DNA from: Cycas panzhihuaensis
Taxonomy: Eukaryota; Cycadophyta
Assembly: GCA_023213395.1 (NCBI GenBank)
Contig: CM041465.1
Span: 185,573,741 to 185,637,740, forward strand
Direction of reading: 5' to 3'
Length of the DNA stretch: 64,000 nucleotides
The translations under genes and the position numbers were made by a program. Position 1 is the first letter of the stretch. Every line of letters starts with the position of its first letter. This document shows, piece by piece, positions 58,090 through 64,000 of the stretch. The notes below the pieces were generated by a model. The model did not search any database. It saw nothing but the letters and a program-made list of their open reading frames with translations, and was not told the origin of the DNA.

Positions 58090-58559
58090 ATAGAGAGGGT
58101 TTATTTTGAATTTACATATATTTGTAAGAATAGAAAAATTCTTATGATACAATATCAATTTACATTTTAATTTATTAATAGAGTTAAAATTTATAAAAAT
58201 GAGTCACAAACAGAGATAGAGGTTGGATAGATAGAAAAAACCCCTAATGGAGATAAAAAAATCCACCTCTTAAATAGTAATATATTAATAATAAAGAAGG
58301 AATACTTTAAAGTAATTAAGAGGATCTCATCCTCTCTTTGATGATGAACAAGTATACTAGCAAACCATCATTGACCACCTCATAACCTCATAACCATTCT
58401 AACCACCTCATATATCATTTAGACCAAATTTTCCAAGAATCTATAAAAGATAAATAGGATGAGAGGTTCATTGAAAAGATCGTTATCTTTTCAATGAACC
58501 TTATAATAATAAGATTAATAAAGTAACTTAAAAGGTACTACTATAATATTATTCTAACA
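58090..58559 (-). repeat. Probable 3' LTR of Copia remnant G
   Basis: On the minus strand, TGTTAGAATAATATTATAG (from 58559) follows the end of the RNase H region and an AAAGGATGA purine run. It contains a perfect 17-bp inverted repeat at 58464-58501 (arm AGGTTCATTGAAAAGAT, loop CGTT). The LTR end is uncertain and no matching 5' LTR was found. Confidence 0.5.
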
Positions 58560-61500
58560 TCATCCTTTAATATTATCTTTACACAATAGATAACACATAA
58601 GAAGAATGAAGAAGAGAAGATAAAGATGAAGAAGTCTTTAGCATGTTGATCCCCTTTGATGAGGACTTCTTTAATCTTCAATCATTTTATGAGCTTTAAG
58701 AACTTTATTTTGGTCAATGGTTTTGTAAGAATTTTTGCAATCTATAAGTCTATAGGATAATAAGATAAATAAATAATTTCATCATTTCCAAGATTACATA
58801 TAAAGTGTTGATGTAATTTTATGTGTTTTATTCTAGAGTAAGCAATAGGATTAATAATAGTAGAAATCGCATATTGATTATCAACTTTAATTTTAATTAA
58901 CAAGTTAGAAAATAATTCAAGTTTACTTAATCGGATTTAAGCTAGAGTGATTCTTTACTAGCTTCAACAAGTGCATGATATTCAACTTTAATTATACTAA
59001 TGCTTATATTTTCTTACTAGACTAAGTAATTAGTGAAGAGTTTAAAGAGAAAATATAACATCCTATCGACTTGTGATCATCAAAGTCTCAAGCCCAACTG
59101 AGTCTATATAATTAATTAATTTAAGATTAGTACCGCATGAGTGATAGATTAAGCCATGGAATATTATAACTTGTAGGTATCTTAGAATTCATTTTGTAAC
59201 TTTATAGTGTGACTTGTGAGATTTCTATATGTATCTAGAGTAAAGAGTTACAACATATGAGATGTTTGGGCGGTATGTACTAGGTAGATTAAAGCGCCTA
59301 TAAGTTGATGAGAAGTAGTGGGGTCAAATAGAGGTGTAGGATAACTAATTGATAGTTTAACACCGATTGTAGAGGATTTGGGGTTGGTTTGGCATTTTCT
59401 ATATTAAATCTTTTGATCAAATCAAGTGTGCACTTGGGTTGTAAAATGATTATCTTTAAATTAGTTTGACAAATTTATAAACCTAAGAAATAATGTAAAA
59501 GACCTAAGTTGATTATTTTAAATTTGTCTATTAAGATAGTTTTTAATTGATGAATATTAGAGATTAAAGATCCCTTTATGATTATATCATCTATCTAAAG
59601 AATTAATATGGTAATATTTTTATTTTCTCATTTGAAGTAGAGATTGGCATCACTAATGCACTTAGTGTATCCATTTTGTGTAAGAAAATCATCTATCTTT
59701 ATATACCAAGCTTAAGGAGCATGTCTTTAACCATATAAAGATTTTTAACTTATGCACGATATTAAAATCACAAATGAAACCGGGGTTGTTTTATATAAAT
59801 TTCTTCTTTAAGATATCCATTCAATAAAGTGCTTTTAACATCCATTTGATAGATTTACCACCAAATTTGGTCGCTAAAGCTAGGATAGTTTTGATAGTAT
59901 TCATCTTAGCTATAGGAGTAAAGGTTTTGGTATAATTAATACTATCAATTTGAGAAAACCTTTGGCTACTAGGCGAGCCTTATGTTTTTAATAGCTCCTT
60001 CAAAGTTATATTTTATTTAATAAACCCATTTACGCCTACCAAATGTTTATCGTGAAAAGGGTAACTAAGTCCCAAGTTGAATTCTTTTTAAGCACATCAA
60101 ATTTAGTTTGCATGGCTTATTACCATATAAGATTATTGTTTACTTCCTTAAAAGATTTTAGATCATCTATGACTATAACTTTGGCCATTAGATTAAATTT
60201 TGCTTAAAGATTTTAAGAATATATTTTCTTAGTATATGATGGATTACCAACATCAGAGCTAATATCAGAAAGAGTTTTCTATGCCCATACTAGTTATTTG
60301 TTCCTTGAAGAAGTAGAACTAGAGAGTTGATCAAATGAATTTGACTAATTAACCAGATCTAACATAGAAAGTTTGGTTAATATCTAATTCTGATCTTGAT
60401 TTAATAGGGATTCGATCATTTTAGGATTAGATTATCTATCTCAGGGGTTTGTTAAGTAAGTGTTAGTTAATAAACTCTAAACATGATGTTCTATATAAGT
60501 AGTTTTTAATAAAGATCCCTCTTCATCAAATACAATATCATGTACAATTAAAATCTTATGTGTGATTAGATTAATAAGCCTATAGGTTTTACTTTCTTCG
60601 ATGTAACCAATGAAGATGTATTTAGAACTTTTAGTGTCAAGTTTCTTACATGTTTCTTTGGTAACATGCCCCCATGTAATGCTTCCAAAGATTTTAAGAT
60701 ATTTGACAAAAGGTCTTTTACTATACTATTTCTATTCTGGCATAATATTCTGTAATGATTTGCTTAGTAATCGATTTAGAAGATAGTTGGAGTAAGCTAT
60801 CACTTCAGCCCATAACTTTAGATCTAGACCTTTTGCATGTATTATGCATCAGATCATTTTGATAATAGTATGGTTATGGCATTCAACAACACTATTTTAT
60901 TTAGGGGTATAGGTGACAAAATGTTGGAATTATATTTCATACTTTTTATAGTATGAAATAAACTTATTACTTAAGTATTATTTAGCATCATTAAATCTAA
61001 AGATTTTTATTTTAGAGTTGATTTAATTTTCTACTAATATTTTAAACTTAATAAAGATGTCAAAGACCTAACTTCTTATTTTAATCATATAAACCTAGCA
61101 TTCTCTAGAAAATCATCAATGAAAGTGACAAAATATTTACCTCGAAAGTACGATGGCACTTAGAAAGGGCCACAAATATCAGAGTATATAAGTTCAAGTA
61201 GAAATCTTGCTCTAAATATAGTCTAATGTGGAAACGGATCTATGTGTTACTTACCTATCATGCAGGCTTCATAAACACCATATACTATACTTAGGGTAGG
61301 CAGTCCATGAACCATATCATGTTTCCTTAAGTAATAAGTCTTTCAATAACTCATATAGTCAAATCGAGCATGCCATAGCTTACTGGTTGGATCAGATTTA
61401 ACTATGAAAGTACTGAAAGATTTTTCTTTAGAGTGTTAAAACTTGTTAAGTTGTAAAGACTTGTTTTATGATCTGTAGGTCCTAAAGTGATTGCCTTGAA

Positions 61501-62837
61501 CTTATTTAAAGGTTATTTGATAATAAATCTATCTTTCTAGAATTTGACAATAAGGTCTTTCTGATAGATTTGATAAACTGAAATAAGATTTAGTAATAAT
61601 CTAGGAATAAAAAATACATCCTTGATAGAACCATCTTTCAAAGAAACATCTCCTTTTCCTTTGACTTTCAATTGTGAACCACTTCTGAATGATATTTACT
61701 CTTTAGAATTAAGGTCAGAATGATAAGATGATAAATATTCTTGGTGTTCTGTCATATGATAGGATGCACCAGACTCAAGAATCCACAAAGGCAGTTGAGT
61801 AGTTAGAGTAGAAAAGTTGATATAGAAGCAATTAGAGAATCGTTAAAATTATGGGATCGTGGTTGGATCCTCTTAAAAGCTTTCCAAGCTTTAGAAGTAA
61901 TTCTATTCCCATAGACATCAATGGTGTACCCCTTTTTGTGGTAGTAAGTACAACTAATATTTTGATTAGGATTAGGATTAATAGTATTCCTTTTCTAGAA
62001 TGACTATTTAGAGGTATTCTAACTTTTAGGTGATCCAGAATACTTAGTATTATGATGAGGATTGTTTAAAGTAGATGAACTTCTATGTGTTTTTTAGGAC
62101 TTGGGATAATTATCATGATTATTGTGATAGTTTTTTTTATGTTTAGACTTATTGAGTGGCTTTAACTTGGAGAAAAGAGCTCATGAAAGATCTTAAAGTT
62201 TTCTAGTCTAAATCAACATTGTTTGACGTTCAACTAGTTGATTTGTTAATTGATTGAAGGTTATGGGTAGATATCTTGCTTGCTGCCTAACAGTTTTGAA
62301 AAAGTTGAAATGTTTTATGAGTTTATTAATTGCAAGATAGATGAGTGTACAATCTTCTTTTATGTGTATTATAGTGACAATTTTATCATCTACGTTTGTA
62401 GAAGACTTTATGCAATTACCTAAGTCTTCATTAGTAAGTTAAAATTTTAATAAGAAGTCTTCAACTTTAGAAAAGTCTTCATAATTTCAATCATACATTT
62501 GTTATTCTAAAATGACTAACTTTTGAGTGTCAACGTTATCGTACCTTTTTTTTAGTGAGTTCCAGACTGTGGCTAAATCATCTATATCATACAAGTGGTG
62601 ACTAATGTCTAGAAAGAGAGAGGTTAGGATGGTACCTAGGGTTCTATCATAATTCATCAGATATACCATGTAGGTATCTAATTTTTTATCTATTAATTGA
62701 ATAAATTCTCCTATTACATATTGCCACATCTTTTATTACTTTAAGTGGTCAGATATATGTGTTTTCTAATTAGCATAATTAGAGCCGATTAGTACTGGAA
62801 TTGACATACAAGAGGTAGTCCCTAGCATGAGTGCCAT
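58560..62837 (-). pseudogene. Copia gag-pol remnant G
   Basis: Reading down the minus strand from ATG at 62837: gag MALMLGTTSCMSIPVLIGSN, then WQYVIGEFIQLIDKKLDTYM and LATVWNSLKKRYDN (62.5-62.7 kb). A broken zinc knuckle CTYYHKKGYTIDVY lies near 61940. The protease LWILESGASYHMTEHQEYL is near 61775, with Glu in place of the catalytic Asp. Integrase shows LELIYSDICGPF and GKYFVTFIDDF near 61.1-61.2 kb. The distal RT part has SHQLIGALIYLVHTAQTSHM near 59.3 kb. RNase H shows IKHIKLHQHFICN and ILTKPLTKIKFLKL near 58.7-58.8 kb. Nearly complete in order but full of stops. Confidence 0.8.
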
Positions 62838-64000
62838 TTTTGGACAAACTAACGAAGAGGAAAACATCTTTTCTAAAAGAGAAAGGTGGAAGACTTTTGA
62901 ATGAAAGTATTTTTTATTATTGCAATCGAGAGTGCATTTATAAAAATAGATGTGTTACTAAAATAAATTTATCAATCATTACCACTGAATATAAACTCAT
63001 ATTATAATGTGATTAACATTACCACTTAGACATAAAAATTCATCATAGTCACATTAATTTGCCACTGAAAAAGTAAAGCCATCTCATTCAATACTTTATG
63101 TTTGACATTGATAAAAAAATAGTATAAAACAGGCTTATTGATATTTTACAGTTTTTAATCAAAAAATATTAAATTTTAGAAGAATTTTAAGCAAACATGT
63201 AAACATTGCATATATTATAGCTTAAATTTAAATATATGGTTAATACAAAGTTATTTTATTCTAATATTAATTAATTGCATAGTATATTTAAAAATCATAT
63301 AAAAAATTAATGAATTTTGTTAAATTAATAACAAATAATGAATGTTTACTAGATTAAGATATTAAATTTAATATAACATATGAAAAAATTACTTGAAAAT
63401 GTCACATACCTTGTCTTACCTAGGTGTAAATGGAGGCATATCTTCAATCGAGATTCTATAGGTCAAGATGGCATCCAAATGGCTTGAGTAGCCAATCAAT
63501 GTGTACATATCTGAAACACAAATCTCACACTTCTTTCATAGTTGAATTTGGACTCCATATGGTAAAGTTATAAAAGAAGAAGCATAGGTACCCCCTTTAA
63601 AGAAAAACATTTTAAAAATTAATGGAAAGGGGATAAGCCTCTTTTCAAAAATTGGACGGAGGTCATACGGGAGGCTTATGTAGTCAGGGACTAGAGGAAG
63701 AGGGGGCTTAGGTAGACCTAAAAGAAATATTAAATTAAATTAAATTAAATTAAACTTTATACAAAAGAAAAGTTATAAAAAAAGTCATAATTAGGGAGGG
63801 GCACGAACCCAAAAAAAGGATTAAGCAGATTAAAAACTTTTTGCAATTGCAAAAAGTTTATTTGAAATTTAAATGGATTTTGAAATCCATGTGTTAAAAG
63901 GATTAGGGCTAGGGTTTTACACAATTTTCTCATCTTTTCTCTTCATGTTTGTAGGTTGCAGGTTGGTGGCTAAGCGATTAAAGGTCTTTGTAATTGGCTC
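62838..64000. other. AT-rich end of window, nothing recognised
   Basis: The expected 5' LTR and primer site of element G were not found here. A short (AAATT)n run lies at about 63730-63754. No gene, RNA or further element could be supported. Confidence 0.55.

Overview
This window is a block of plant nuclear DNA made almost entirely of LTR retrotransposons and their remains. I found no convincing host gene, tRNA or rRNA. The mix of Ty3/gypsy elements (a Tat-like lineage with very long LTRs, chromovirus-like elements) and Copia elements, inserted into one another, indicates a repeat-rich seed plant. The species cannot be read from the sequence. GC-rich islands (1-11.5 kb and 33.6-49.8 kb) are the younger Tat-like elements. 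The AT-rich remainder consists of older, decayed elements.

Layout: (A) 1-11543 is a Tat-like element on the + strand whose 5' part lies outside the window. (B) 33627-49816 is a complete relative of A, with both LTRs and a perfect 5-bp target duplication ACATC. Both carry gag-protease-RT-RNase H-integrase in sense. Downstream of integrase come an antisense gene resembling a plant mobile domain (PMD) protein, a GC-rich divergent spacer, and a separate sense ORF for an archaeal-type RNase H. (C) 20139-33390 is a decayed chromovirus (Tekay/Del-like) with target duplication CTTAC. It is split by (D) 22045-28433, another Ty3/gypsy element with target duplication TCCCA. (E) 52569-57716 is a structurally complete Copia element on the + strand. 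(F) about 14.75-17.7 kb and (G) about 58.1-62.84 kb are Copia remnants on the - strand. A much older gypsy gag fossil lies at about 12.16-14.37 kb.

The most interesting part is the module between integrase and the 3' LTR of A and B. An antisense PMD-like gene appears to contain a conserved intron of about 110 bp. The second RNase H keeps its catalytic residues, while the ordinary RNase H of copy A has lost two. The spacer between the two divergent genes contains an inverted repeat whose arms changed together between the copies (three compensatory pairs), and a conserved TATA-like site. Together these suggest an accessory gene pair with its own expression signals. Both copies are damaged by frameshifts and stops, so this is inferred from shared ancestry, not from an intact copy.

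All coordinates and alignments were read by eye. Exact LTR ends in old elements, domain borders and family placement should be treated as estimates.
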